The notes beneath the pieces are model-generated. The model worked only from the letters and a program-made list of their open reading frames with translations. It was not told the DNA's origin and did not search any database. Shown one piece after another: positions 19,088 to 28,318 of a stretch of 64,000 bases of DNA (its first letter is position 1; each line of letters starts with the position of its first letter). Origin of the DNA: Paraburkholderia kirstenboschensis (GTDB lineage: Bacteria > Pseudomonadota > Gammaproteobacteria > Burkholderiales > Burkholderiaceae); assembly GCF_904848585.1 (NCBI RefSeq), contig NZ_CAJHCR010000009.1, positions 124,001 to 188,000 of the forward strand. The letters are read 5' to 3'. The translations under genes were made by a program, and so were the position numbers.

Positions 19088-21421
19088 ATGCAAAGTACCG
19101 ACCGCCCCTTGCCGCTCGCCGACGCGTTGTTCGAGCACGCCGCGTGCGGCCTCGTCGTCACCGATACCGACGGGCGCATCGTGCGCGCCAACGCAACGTT
19201 TTGCGAATGGATCGGCCATGACGCCGCAGAACTCACGAGCGGCATGAGCCTTCAGGATCTGCTGACAACTGGCGGCAAGGTGTTTTATCAGACGCATTGG
19301 GCGCCGTTGCTGCAAATGCAGGGCTCCGTCGCCGAGGTCAAGCTGAGCATGCTGCATCGCGACGGCCATACGGTGCCGACACTGCTCAATGCAGTGCGCC
19401 GCGTGCACGGCGAGCAAAGCTACATCGAAGTCGCGGTGCTGATCGTCGCCGATCGGCACAAGTACGAGCAGGAGCTGGTGCTCGCACGGCGTAATGCGGA
19501 GGCGTCGGTGGCCGCGCATCAGCGAGCGCAACGGGAATTGCAGGAAAGCCGCGACGTGCTGAGCCTCGCAATGCGCGGCGCACGCATGGGCGCGTGGTCG
19601 CACCAGCCGAAGACAGGCAAGTTCTGGTGGAGCCGCGAACTGGAAGCGCTCGCCGGTTACGCCGAAGGACGCCTCGCCAATACGGCGCGCGGTTTTTTCG
19701 AACTGATTCATCCGGGCGATCTGCTTGCGCTCAACGAAGCCGTCGATCATGCGGTGCGAAGCCGCGACGACTACGTCGCCGAATTCCGCTTCCTGCATGC
19801 AAGCGGCGACTGGTGCTGGATGGAAGGCCGCGGCCGCGCCACTTACGACGAGCAAGGCGAGCCGCTGACCGTCTACGGGCTCGGCATCGACATCACCGAG
19901 CGCAAGCAGGCGCAGACGGTGCTGCTGCGCCAGGCCGCGATTTTCGAGCACTTGAGCGATGCAATCGTGATCACCGATCTGCGCGGCAACATCACCGACT
20001 TCAATGTCGGCGGCGAACGCATGCTCGGTTACCGGATGCGCGAGATTCTCGGCAAGCCCGTCTCGATCTTTCATCCGCCTGAAGATGCGCTGCGCATTCA
20101 TCGCGAAGTGTTCGCGGGTCTCGGCGCGTACGGCACGTGGCGCGGCGAGTTGCCGTTCGTGCGGCGCGACGGTTCGCGCGGCGTTTGCGAAACCGTGGTC
20201 AAACCGCTCGCCAACGAGCGCGGCGACATTTACGGCGCGGTGAGCATCAATCGCGACATTACCGAGCGGCGGCATGCGGAGCAGCAACTCACGCGGCTTA
20301 ACGCGGAACTCTCCAAAGCGGATCGCCGCAAGGACGAATTCCTTGCGACGCTCGCGCATGAGCTACGCAATCCGCTTGCGCCGATGCGCAATGTCCTCGA
20401 AATTCTGCGCGCGAAAGAATTCAGCGATCCGCAACTGAACTGGTCGCGCGACGTGTTCTCCCGTCAATTGCAGCACATGACGCATCTTGTCGACGATCTG
20501 CTCGAGGTCTCGCGTATCACCCAGGGCAAACTCGAACTGCGCAAGCAGCGGCTCGAACTCGCGCGCGCGATGCAATCCGCGGTGGAAGCCGCGCGTGCGA
20601 TCGTGCAGGCGTCCGAGCATAGTCTGAGCGTGACGTTGTCCCCCGAGCCGCTTTTTCTCGATGCGGACCCTACGCGTCTTTCGCAGATGATCCTCAATCT
20701 GCTGAACAACGCAGCGAAGTACACGCCGCCAGGCGGAAGCATTGCGCTCACCGCACAACGCGAAGGTAACCAGGCCGTGATCGCGGTGCGCGATTCGGGC
20801 ATCGGCATTCCTCGCGAACATCTGAACAGTGTCTTCGAAATGTTCTCGCAACTCGCGCCCGCGCTCGATCGCTCCCAAGGCGGACTCGGCATTGGGCTCG
20901 CCCTCGTGCGCGGTCTTGCGGAATTGCACGGCGGCACCGTCGCCGCATTCAGCGGCGGGCCCGGCGCAGGCAGCGAATTCGTGATCCGCCTGCCGCTGTC
21001 CAGTTCCGCCGATGCGCCCGCTGACGCCACGCAACCCGATAAGCCGCCGGCCGCCGGACTGCGGATCGTGATTGTCGACGACAATGCGGACGCCGCCGAC
21101 AGCCTCGCGATGGTTCTCGAACTGGAGGGCCACCAGGTGCGCACGGCCAGCGACGGGGTCGCGGGCCTCGCGGTGATCGCCGAATTCGCCCCAGAGGCGG
21201 TGATTCTCGACATCGGGCTACCGCTCCTCAATGGCTATGAAGTCGCGCGCCGGATTCGCAGCGACTATCCGGACGCAGGCATCCGCCTCATTGCGGTAAC
21301 GGGCTGGGGCCAGCAGCAGGACAAGCAGACGGCGGTAGAGGCGGGCTTCGATCATCACTTCACGAAGCCGGTGGACCCCAATGAACTGCAGCGTGTGCTA
21401 AGCGGGCAGCGGGTCGAATGA
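19088..21421 (+). CDS. PAS-domain hybrid histidine kinase with C-terminal receiver
   Basis: The protein is 777 residues. Three PAS modules lie at about 10-130 (ALFEHAACGLVVTDTDGRIV), 155-275 and 285-395 (AIFEHLSDAIVITDLRGNIT), with PAC motifs such as TVYGLGIDITERKQAQ. HisKA follows with phospho-His 424 in LAHELRNPLAP, then an HATPase with NLLNNAAKYTPPGG and GGLGIGLALV. A C-terminal receiver carries phospho-Asp 708 (VILDIGLPLLNG). No membrane segment is seen, so it is a cytoplasmic sensor. The first PAS lies nearest the RsbQ-like hydrolase gene and is the best candidate for its partner domain. The gene overlaps zapE downstream by ATGA. Confidence 0.92.
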   Translation: MQSTDRPLPLADALFEHAACGLVVTDTDGRIVRANATFCEWIGHDAAELTSGMSLQDLLTTGGKVFYQTHWAPLLQMQGSVAEVKLSMLHRDGHTVPTLLNAVRRVHGEQSYIEVAVLIVADRHKYEQELVLARRNAEASVAAHQRAQRELQESRDVLSLAMRGARMGAWSHQPKTGKFWWSRELEALAGYAEGRLANTARGFFELIHPGDLLALNEAVDHAVRSRDDYVAEFRFLHASGDWCWMEGRGRATYDEQGEPLTVYGLGIDITERKQAQTVLLRQAAIFEHLSDAIVITDLRGNITDFNVGGERMLGYRMREILGKPVSIFHPPEDALRIHREVFAGLGAYGTWRGELPFVRRDGSRGVCETVVKPLANERGDIYGAVSINRDITERRHAEQQLTRLNAELSKADRRKDEFLATLAHELRNPLAPMRNVLEILRAKEFSDPQLNWSRDVFSRQLQHMTHLVDDLLEVSRITQGKLELRKQRLELARAMQSAVEAARAIVQASEHSLSVTLSPEPLFLDADPTRLSQMILNLLNNAAKYTPPGGSIALTAQREGNQAVIAVRDSGIGIPREHLNSVFEMFSQLAPALDRSQGGLGIGLALVRGLAELHGGTVAAFSGGPGAGSEFVIRLPLSSSADAPADATQPDKPPAAGLRIVIVDDNADAADSLAMVLELEGHQVRTASDGVAGLAVIAEFAPEAVILDIGLPLLNGYEVARRIRSDYPDAGIRLIAVTGWGQQQDKQTAVEAGFDHHFTKPVDPNELQRVLSGQRVE

Positions 21422-22506
21422 GCGCGCGCATGTTCGACGAAGCGGACATTGCCCGCAGTCTCGCTGCGCGCGGCATCGTGCCGGATGCGAGGCAGCGCGA
21501 TGCGATCGCGGCGCTCTGCACTTTGGCCGGGTCCACAGCAAGCCGCGGTGAATCGCGATATCAGGGCGTGTATTGCCACGGACTGCCTGGACGCGGCAAA
21601 AGCCTCGTGGTCGATACCGCGTTCGAACTCGCGGAGTGCCGCAAGCGGCGCCTGCATTTTCACGAGTTTCTCCGCGAGATGAATCAGCGCCTCGTGAACG
21701 AACCGCGTGGCGACGACAGGCTTGGCTCCGTATCGAAGCAATGGCTCGATCGCATAGAGTTGCTATGCTTCGACGAATTCCACGTGCACGATATCGCGGA
21801 CGCGTTTCTGATGGGCCGCTTTCTCGACACTGCGATCAATCTCGGCACGCGCATCATGCTGACGTCGAACTATGCGCCCGACGGCCTCCTGTCCGATCCG
21901 GAGTTTCACGAGCGTTTCGTGCCCACCATCGAGCAGATCAAACGGCATTTCCGCGTGATCCATTTCGACGGCTCGCGCGACTATCGTTTCGGTGGCGAAC
22001 AGCATGAGACGCCGCGTTTCTTCGCCCCGCTCGATGCAGCCGCTCGCAACGCGCTGCGGGAAATCTTCCTGCGCTACGACAGCAGCGGCGCGCTCGAATC
22101 GACGAAGATCAGTGCTGCGGGTCGCCCCCTCGCGGCACACGCGGTGGGCGCGGCTCTGCTGTGGGCGGACTTCGAAACACTGTGTGTGGCAAGCCGTTCG
22201 CATCTCGACTATCTGGACCTCGCCGAGCGATGGCATGGACTCATAGTCGATAACGTACATACTGAATGGCTCACGCAAGCGCACACGTTGCAGCGGCTCG
22301 TGTGGCTGGTCGACATTCTTTATGACCGCAAGCGTGCGCTTTTCATTGCATCGGACGAACCGATTCATGCCGCGTTGCGGGGCCTCGAAGGCGCGCGTGA
22401 TCTGTCGAGAACGCTGAGCCGGCTCGCCGAGATGCAATCGCGCACCTATCGCAGCACGCTCGACGAGGCGACGGACCTGTCCGCGGCTACTCCGTCCGAG
22501 CGCTAA
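21418..22506 (+). CDS. zapE: AFG1/ZapE family ATPase
   Basis: This 362-residue protein has Walker A GLPGRGKS (about residue 58) and Walker B LLCFDEFHVHDIADA. The following motif TRIMLTSNYAPD is characteristic of AFG1/ZapE. ZapE is an ATPase linked to Z-ring stability and to survival under low oxygen or high temperature in enterobacteria. The gene overlaps the hybrid kinase stop by ATGA, an unusual placement; many genomes keep zapE elsewhere. Similarity is full length, but the protein is somewhat divergent from standard ZapE, so it may be a second paralogue. Confidence 0.85.
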   Translation: MSARMFDEADIARSLAARGIVPDARQRDAIAALCTLAGSTASRGESRYQGVYCHGLPGRGKSLVVDTAFELAECRKRRLHFHEFLREMNQRLVNEPRGDDRLGSVSKQWLDRIELLCFDEFHVHDIADAFLMGRFLDTAINLGTRIMLTSNYAPDGLLSDPEFHERFVPTIEQIKRHFRVIHFDGSRDYRFGGEQHETPRFFAPLDAAARNALREIFLRYDSSGALESTKISAAGRPLAAHAVGAALLWADFETLCVASRSHLDYLDLAERWHGLIVDNVHTEWLTQAHTLQRLVWLVDILYDRKRALFIASDEPIHAALRGLEGARDLSRTLSRLAEMQSRTYRSTLDEATDLSAATPSER

Positions 22507-22746
22507 ACTCAGCGCGTATGTCTATGCGCGAAGCGGGGCTGCAAAACTTGCAAAGGCCGTGCTCATTCGCGTCAGTCGCGCGACGGCTTCGCGCAGCGTC
22601 CCTCACGGCGTACTGACGCAAATATCGCTGTGTATCGGCGCTTACGCTCATCTTCACGCAAGCTCGTCACGCGTCCGGGAACGCGCCCTGCTACCGCCGT
22701 TGCGCACTCATTCTTCAGCGGATAAGCGTTCCGCCCTCTCCCCGAC

Positions 22747-23832
22747 ATGATTAGAACCGCTTCGGTCGCCGCCGCGCTTTGCGCGGCATGCCTTTCCTCT
22801 GCCTGCGTGCATATCGGACCGTCGCGCCTCAAAGCCGATCAGGTCGACTATGCGCGTGCACTCGGCGACGCGAAAAAACGCGAGATTCTTGCGGCCGTGG
22901 TCGGTCTTCGTTATGGCGACGCGCCTGCGTTTCTGACCGTCAGCAGCATCATCGCCGCTTACACGTTCGACGCCAGCGGCGGCGCAACCGCTAACGCGGG
23001 CTCAGGCAGCCAGCCGAACTACGCGCTCGCCACCGGCAGCGTGTCATATTCGAATCACCCTACCTTCACGTTCACGCCGACGACCGGCGAAGCATTCGCC
23101 TCCGCTTACATCCGGCCGCTCGCGCCCGCACTCGTGCTGCCTCTGGCCGAAGGCGGCATCCCTATCGATCTGCTGTTGCGCATCACCGCGCAATCGGTGG
23201 GAGGCTTGCAGAACGGCAATGCGCTCGGCGGAGAAAACAGCGCGGGCGCGCCCGGCTTTTTCGAGTTGCTGCGTTCGCTGCGCCGGCTGCAACTCGCAGG
23301 CGAGCTCAACGTCGAGTCGCGCAACGCGGGCAGCAAGAACGACCAGATGAGCGTGTTTCTGGTGATGGGAGCAACAACGAGCGGCGAGTCGCCGCAAACA
23401 GCCGCCGACTTGGCCCGCGTGCGCAAGCTGCTGCATCTGTCGTCGAAAACGCGCAGCTACGAGATCGTCTATGGGCCTTCTTCCGCGTGGCAGAAAGCGG
23501 ACAAGATTCCGATGGTGACGCGCTCGGTGCTCGGCATCCTGAGCGATCTCGGTGCACAGGTGCAGGTGCCCGTCGACCGCATAACCGACGGTTCGACGAA
23601 GCCGACCGTGGGCTTGATCGGCGGAGAGACCAGACCGACCATCATCATTCACTCGGGCGAGAATGCGCCCGACAATGCGTACGTGATGATTCCGTACGGG
23701 ACGTCGTCATACTGGGTCGATCGCAACGACTTCGACTCGAAATACGCATTCACGGTCGTGCAAAATCTGATGGCGCTCGCGGAGGCAGATACGAGCAGCA
23801 AAGCGCCTGTTGTGACGATTCCGGCGAACTGA
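22747..23832 (+). CDS. Uncharacterised lipoprotein
   Basis: The protein is 361 residues. A short signal with lipobox LSSAC puts the acylated Cys at 20, so it is probably an outer- or inner-membrane-anchored periplasmic protein. The mature part has a patterned core: RYGDAPAFLTVSSIIAAYTFD, then a Gly/Ser/Ala-rich loop, YSNHPTFTFTPTTGE, a block around LPLAEGGIPIDLLLRI, and a C-terminal 'YGTSSYWVDRNDFDSK'. Similar lipoproteins occur across proteobacteria, but I know no assigned function. No ribosome site is obvious before the ATG. It ends at a strong bidirectional terminator shared with transketolase. Confidence 0.8.
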   Translation: MIRTASVAAALCAACLSSACVHIGPSRLKADQVDYARALGDAKKREILAAVVGLRYGDAPAFLTVSSIIAAYTFDASGGATANAGSGSQPNYALATGSVSYSNHPTFTFTPTTGEAFASAYIRPLAPALVLPLAEGGIPIDLLLRITAQSVGGLQNGNALGGENSAGAPGFFELLRSLRRLQLAGELNVESRNAGSKNDQMSVFLVMGATTSGESPQTAADLARVRKLLHLSSKTRSYEIVYGPSSAWQKADKIPMVTRSVLGILSDLGAQVQVPVDRITDGSTKPTVGLIGGETRPTIIIHSGENAPDNAYVMIPYGTSSYWVDRNDFDSKYAFTVVQNLMALAEADTSSKAPVVTIPAN

Positions 23833-23900
23833 ACTGAAGCGGATCGGACACAACGGCTTGCCGCCTTCTGCGCTTCTGCCAGTTAGCGCCGACGCTCGAT

Positions 23901-23934
23901 AAAAAGCCGGCGATTTTCACACCGCCGGCTTTTT
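23901..23934. terminator. Bidirectional terminator between lipoprotein gene and tkt
   Basis: AAAAAGCCGGCG and CGCCGGCTTTTT form a GC-rich stem (GCCGGCG with a mismatch-tolerant loop) flanked by A5 on the left and T5 on the right. It therefore works for both converging genes. Confidence 0.9.
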
Positions 23935-23950
23935 CGCTACTGCTTAGGCG

Positions 23951-26035
23951 CTACTCCTGGCTGCGCTTTGTCTGCACCCGTGCGATCTGCTGCTTCGCCG
24001 CTTCGTACACATGTTCGGGCGTGAAGCCGAATTTCTTCTTCAGATCGGAAAGCGGCGCAGATGCGCCGAACGTGTGCATCACTACTTGCGCACCGAGCCG
24101 GCCGACGTATCGGTCCCAGCCTAGCGAGGCGGCCTGCTCGACGGCCACGCGCGCGTCGATGTCGGGCGGCAGCACGGCGTCCTGATAGGCTTCGTCCTGC
24201 CGCTCGAACAGATCCCATGACGGCATCGACACCACGCGCGCGGCAATGCCCTCGCTCTTCAGTTTCTCGTACGTGTCGACGCAGATCGACAACTCGCTGC
24301 CCGTCGCCATCAGAATGACCTGCGGCTTCTGTCCGTCGGGCGCATCGGCGAGCACATAGGCGCCCTTCTTCACGCCCTCGGCCGAGGCATAGCGGCTGCG
24401 GTCCAAGGTCGGCAAAGGCTGCCGCGACACGACGATGCATGCAGGACGCCGCTTCTGCGTGATCGCGACGCGCCACGCTTCGGCTACTTCGTTTGCATCG
24501 CCCGGACGCAGCACGGTGAGGCCCGGTACGCCGCGCAGCGACGCCAATTGCTCGATTGGCTGATGCGTCGGGCCATCTTCGCCGACGCCGATCGAATCGT
24601 GCGTGAACACATAGATCGACTCGACTTCCATGATCGCCGACAGGCGGATCGGCGGCTTCATGTAGTCGCTGAAAATCAGGAATGTCGAACCGAACGGCCG
24701 CAAGTTCGACAACGCCAGGCCGTTGACCACCGCGCCCATCCCGTGCTCGCGAATGCCGAAGTGCAGATTGCGGCCGCCGTAGTTGTCATGCTCGAAGCTG
24801 CCCGCGCCCTCGAATTTCAGATTCGTTTTCGTGGATGGCGCGAGGTCCGCCGCGCCGCCGATCATCCACGGAACGCGCGCGGCAATCGCGTTGAGCACCT
24901 TGCCCGACGACTCGCGCGAAGCCATGCCTTTGGCGTCCGCGTCGAACTTCGGAATGTCACTATCCCAGCCAGCCGACAATTCATGCGCCTCGATCAGCGC
25001 TAATTCGCGCGACAGTTCCGGATATTGCTTGCTGTAGGCATCAAACTTCGCCTGCCATTCGTCGCGCGCCGCCTTGCCGCGCGCACCGATGCCCTCGGCG
25101 AAACGCTCGTGCACGCCGTCGGGCACGTAGAAAAATTTGTCTTCCGGCCAGCCGTAGAACTTTTTGGTAAGCGCGACTTCCTCGACGCCGAGCGCCTCGC
25201 CGTGCGCGGATGAGGTGTCCTGCTTGTTGGGCGCGCCCCAGCCAATGATGCTGTTGACCACGATCAGCGTCGGCCGGTCGGTAATGCTTTTTGCCTCGAC
25301 GAATGCGGCTTCCAGCGCGGCGGCGTCGTTCGCATCGTTCACATGCAACGTGTGCCAGTTGTAGCCGCGAAAGCGGGTTTCGACGTCGTCGCTATAGGCG
25401 AGATCGGTGTGTCCTTCAATCGTCACGCGATTGCTGTCGTAGATCCAGATCAGGTTGGACAGTTTCAGATGGCCCGCGAGCGAGGCCGCTTCGTGCGAGA
25501 TGCCTTCCATCATGTCGCCGTCGCCGCACAGCGCATAGACGCGGTAGTCGAAGAGCGGCGCATCCGACTTGTTGAAGCGGTTCTCGTACCAGCGGGCCGC
25601 CATCGCCATGCCGACGCTGTTGCCCAAGCCCTGGCCGAGCGGACCTGTCGTGGTTTCGACGCCCGTCGTCATACGGAATTCAGGGTGTCCCGGCGTCTTG
25701 CTGTCGATCTGGCGGAAACGCTCGATGTCTTCCAGCGACACGGCGGGGTCGCCGGTCGGCTTGCCGTCTTCGTCCACCGCCTTCACGTTCGCCAGATGCA
25801 GCAGCGAATACAGCAGCATCGACGCATGCCCGACCGACAGCACGAAGCGGTCGCGGTTCGGCCACAACGGCTCGTCCGGGTCGTAGCGCAAATGGTTCTG
25901 CCACAGATGGTAGGCGACCGGCGCGAGCGCCATTGGCGTGCCGGGGTGGCCGGAATTGGCCTTCTGGACAGCGTCCATCGACAGCGTGCGGATCGTATTG
26001 ATGCACAACTGATCGAGGGCGGGATCGTTTTGCAT
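23951..26035 (-). CDS. tkt: Transketolase
   Basis: This 694-residue thiamine-diphosphate enzyme moves two-carbon ketol units in the non-oxidative pentose phosphate pathway. Landmarks are ANSGHPGTPMALAPVAYHLW (start of the TPP domain), GDGDMMEGISHEAASLAGHL (TPP motif GDG), TFLIFSDYMKPPIRLSAIM and HDSIGVGEDGPTHQPIEQ (catalytic region). The start at 26035 has AAGGAG six bases upstream; the open frame continues to 26137 without homology. The gene shares a terminator with the convergent lipoprotein gene. In many Burkholderiaceae tkt precedes gap and pgk; here no such genes follow. Confidence 0.97.
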   Translation of the reverse strand: MQNDPALDQLCINTIRTLSMDAVQKANSGHPGTPMALAPVAYHLWQNHLRYDPDEPLWPNRDRFVLSVGHASMLLYSLLHLANVKAVDEDGKPTGDPAVSLEDIERFRQIDSKTPGHPEFRMTTGVETTTGPLGQGLGNSVGMAMAARWYENRFNKSDAPLFDYRVYALCGDGDMMEGISHEAASLAGHLKLSNLIWIYDSNRVTIEGHTDLAYSDDVETRFRGYNWHTLHVNDANDAAALEAAFVEAKSITDRPTLIVVNSIIGWGAPNKQDTSSAHGEALGVEEVALTKKFYGWPEDKFFYVPDGVHERFAEGIGARGKAARDEWQAKFDAYSKQYPELSRELALIEAHELSAGWDSDIPKFDADAKGMASRESSGKVLNAIAARVPWMIGGAADLAPSTKTNLKFEGAGSFEHDNYGGRNLHFGIREHGMGAVVNGLALSNLRPFGSTFLIFSDYMKPPIRLSAIMEVESIYVFTHDSIGVGEDGPTHQPIEQLASLRGVPGLTVLRPGDANEVAEAWRVAITQKRRPACIVVSRQPLPTLDRSRYASAEGVKKGAYVLADAPDGQKPQVILMATGSELSICVDTYEKLKSEGIAARVVSMPSWDLFERQDEAYQDAVLPPDIDARVAVEQAASLGWDRYVGRLGAQVVMHTFGASAPLSDLKKKFGFTPEHVYEAAKQQIARVQTKRSQE

Positions 26036-26231
26036 GGGACACTCCTTGTTCGGCCGTTGTAAACATTGCCGGCGCGCGCTGCGCGACGTCACCGGCAAGC
26101 GGTGTTCAGGGGAAACAACGCATGAAGAGCTCAGCAAGCCTCATGGATGATGCGCCGATGCGCGCAAATCTGCACGCGGCGTGACATCGGGATCGTTGCT
26201 GGAGTTGTTGCGGGCGTGCTAACGGGCGGAG

Positions 26232-26777
26232 CTAGGCCGCGTTCAGCCAATGCTCGCAAAGGGGGCCATGCTTGCCGTCGACGGGGTCCATCTGCGGGAA
26301 CGGCAGCGCGTGCATTGTGGCAAGCTCCTGCGGGGTCAATGCTTCGCGGCGGATATCCCACTGCTGGCCTGCGGGATAGGCACCCACCACCCGGAAGCGG
26401 CCCGCGAACGATTGCAGGCAATGGCCGGTGCCGGCGGGCAGCAGCAGGACGTCGCCAGCGGAGACGCTGACCACCTTGCCGCCCGGACCGCCGACGATCA
26501 CGTCCGCGGAACCGTCTGCCACGCCGAGCACTTCGTGCGCGGTCGAGTGAAAGTGGTGGTAGTCGAAGATGCCGTCGCGCCACTGCGGCGGCCAGTCGTT
26601 GTGTGCGAACAGCAATTCGAACGCCTTGGCGAGATCGCCGATTGCGGGGTCCACTGCTTGCCTGTAGATCACGACCGGCAGCTTGCTGTTGTTCGGTACC
26701 CAGTCGTGCGGTTCGAGCATGAAGGCTTCGTACTCGGTCTGCGCTGCATCGAATGCGTGCTTCGAATCTTCCTGCAT
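26232..26777 (-). CDS. Cupin-domain protein (YjlB/COG4297 type)
   Basis: This 181-residue single-domain cupin carries metal-binding residues in the motif FDYHHFHSTAHEVLGV (His cluster with Glu) and the second motif AGDVLLLPAGTGHCL. The N-terminal segment EAFMLEPHDWVPNNSKLPVV is characteristic of the YjlB group, whose reaction is unknown. ATG 26777 has AGGAG seven bases upstream; the frame extends to 26972. It lies upstream of tkt in the same direction with 196 bases between, so it is probably transcribed separately. Confidence 0.88.
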   Translation of the reverse strand: MQEDSKHAFDAAQTEYEAFMLEPHDWVPNNSKLPVVIYRQAVDPAIGDLAKAFELLFAHNDWPPQWRDGIFDYHHFHSTAHEVLGVADGSADVIVGGPGGKVVSVSAGDVLLLPAGTGHCLQSFAGRFRVVGAYPAGQQWDIRREALTPQELATMHALPFPQMDPVDGKHGPLCEHWLNAA

Positions 26778-26981
26778 GGTTGGCTCCTGTGGGTAGCGGA
26801 GCCCTTTCGGCGTGCGCGTGCCGAAAGGGGCGTATTGCAGCGCCGCATAAAGCGCGCCCGCTCCGGGGCATGGCGGTGGCCCGGTTGGTGCCGCGAGGCG
26901 GCTAACCGTGCGCAACGCGGCCCCACGTGGGTCAGGCGTGCCCTGCCATGCGTTCAAAACCGCGATGGCCACGCAAACGAG

Positions 26982-27149
26982 TCACCCGCCGATGCCCTGC
27001 AACACCTTGCCGGTGCCGCCACACACGGTGCACTGCATTTCCTCTACCTTGCCGGTTCCTTTGCAAGCCGGGCAGATATCTTCGCCGACGCCGGGTGCGT
27101 CGGGCGGCGCTTCATCGCCGGGGTTCAGGGGTTCGTTGTCCTGTTGCAT
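26982..27149 (-). CDS. 55-residue protein with two DnaJ-type CxxCxGxG zinc knuckles
   Basis: A small gene encodes a 55-residue protein that starts MQQDNEPLNPGDEAPPD and then contains CPACKGTGK and CTVCGGTGK. Two CxxCxGxG repeats 13 residues apart are the zinc-binding unit of the DnaJ Cys-rich domain, here with no J domain. A GGAGAG site lies six bases before the ATG, and the third-position GC bias is that of a real gene. It is followed 203 bases on by the cupin gene and preceded by a second tiny gene 27 bases upstream in the same direction. Likely a zinc-binding or thiol-active accessory protein; the function is not known. Confidence 0.78.
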   Translation of the reverse strand: MQQDNEPLNPGDEAPPDAPGVGEDICPACKGTGKVEEMQCTVCGGTGKVLQGIGG

Positions 27150-27176
27150 GTGTCTCTCCGTTCGCTGTTGACCGCA

Positions 27177-27437
27177 TCAGTTCTTGTGCGACGCGCGGCC
27201 GCCGCCGCCCGCAGGCTCGCCGTGCGTGCCAGTGCCGAGCGGTACCTCGGCGGTCTGCTCGGGATGCTCGTTCGAGCGCTGCGGATTGGTTTGCTGGTCG
27301 ACCCCGGTCTGCGTGACCGGCTCGATGCCGAGCGGACTCGGCTCCACGTATTGCGCGCCGCTCGGCTTGTTGCGTTCTTTCACTTCCGGCGAAACCTCGG
27401 GAGCGCCGGAATTCTCGCTGGGTGTGTCGGGCTGCAT
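27177..27437 (-). CDS. Hypothetical hydrophilic 86-residue protein
   Basis: The protein is Pro/Glu/Gln/Gly-rich with no membrane segment or signal. An AAGGAG site lies six bases before the ATG (MQPDTPSENSG). It ends EPAGGGGRASHKN. The composition suggests an unfolded protein. It is 27 bases upstream of the zinc-knuckle gene and probably cotranscribed with it. I do not recognise a family. Confidence 0.65.
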   Translation of the reverse strand: MQPDTPSENSGAPEVSPEVKERNKPSGAQYVEPSPLGIEPVTQTGVDQQTNPQRSNEHPEQTAEVPLGTGTHGEPAGGGGRASHKN

Positions 27438-27626
27438 ATCGCTCTCCTTTTATCGGCTACCTCGTGAGTGCAGCAACATACGGACCCCACCCCGACCGCG
27501 CCGCACCGCGAACCAGGCGCCTCTCCTGTACGGCTCAGGAGCGGCGCAGGCATCGGCGAAGTGGGCACGTGCATTGCGTCGGTTGGACTGAAGCTTCGGA
27601 CTCATCTTTGTAAAAAGGAGCACTTC

Positions 27627-27863
27627 ATGACAATGACGACCATTCGCTTATCCGACACGGAAGTGCAGGTCGAGCGAACGCTCTATACGTTCGCGCAAAA
27701 GAGCGACGCCGACGCGTTCGCGCAGTGCGTAGTGAACGATTCGATCGACACCTGCTACCGCAATCATCCGCCGCTGTCGGCGCGACCCACCGTACCCGAC
27801 GAACATCCCGACGATCCAAATCGCGGCAGCACGATCTCGCCGTCGCTCGGTGGAATGCCTTGA
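27627..27863 (+). CDS. Hypothetical 78-residue protein
   Basis: A perfect AAGGAG site lies seven bases before the ATG. The first half (TIRLSDTEVQVERTLYTFAQKSDADAFAQ) looks like a folded helix-strand unit; the second half (DEHPDDPNRGSTISPS) is polar and probably flexible. Two Cys residues are present. No family is recognised. It is divergent from the 27.2-kb pair and convergent with the next small gene, with 20 bases between. Confidence 0.7.
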   Translation: MTMTTIRLSDTEVQVERTLYTFAQKSDADAFAQCVVNDSIDTCYRNHPPLSARPTVPDEHPDDPNRGSTISPSLGGMP

Positions 27864-27883
27864 CGAGCGCAGGCGCGCCGCAG

Positions 27884-28129
27884 TCAACGTTCCGGCGATT
27901 TGCGGTCGGCGGCGACGATCTGCTTGCCATACTCGATGGCCGCACGGCGCGCCTGGTCGGCCGTCTCGTACGGGCCGATTTCCGGCGCACCGTCGAACGG
28001 AAAAAGAATCCTCCGGTCGGCCCTGCGGACGACCTTCAGTCCACCTACGTAACGGCCGTCGCCTGTTCCGTGATAGCTGGCGAAAATCTCGAATTCGTCG
28101 TCAGCAACGTCGGCCTTATGTCGCGCCAT
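27884..28129 (-). CDS. Hypothetical 81-residue protein (possibly DUF6723)
   Basis: The protein begins MARHKADVADDEFEIFASYHG and has the pattern GGLKVVRRADRRILFPFDGAPEIGP followed by a helix (YETADQARRAAIEYGKQIV). This resembles a small Burkholderiaceae-specific family that I believe is DUF6723, but I cannot verify the name. An AGGGAA site lies upstream of ATG 28129; the longer frame to 28246 looks non-coding. Soluble, no signal. Confidence 0.65.
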   Translation of the reverse strand: MARHKADVADDEFEIFASYHGTGDGRYVGGLKVVRRADRRILFPFDGAPEIGPYETADQARRAAIEYGKQIVAADRKSPER

Positions 28130-28318
28130 TTCTGTATTCCCTATCCCTTGCGATGCTCGACGAGCACCCCCATGCTTGACTGCACAATGCTCGGTGCATT
28201 GCGCGTGATGGAACACAGCAATGGCCGTTCCACGCGTGAAAGGCACTACGCAAAGGGCGATTGGGGGACAAGGAACATGCGCGTTGCACGCATGATGAGA
28301 GAAACGTTGGAGGTAACG

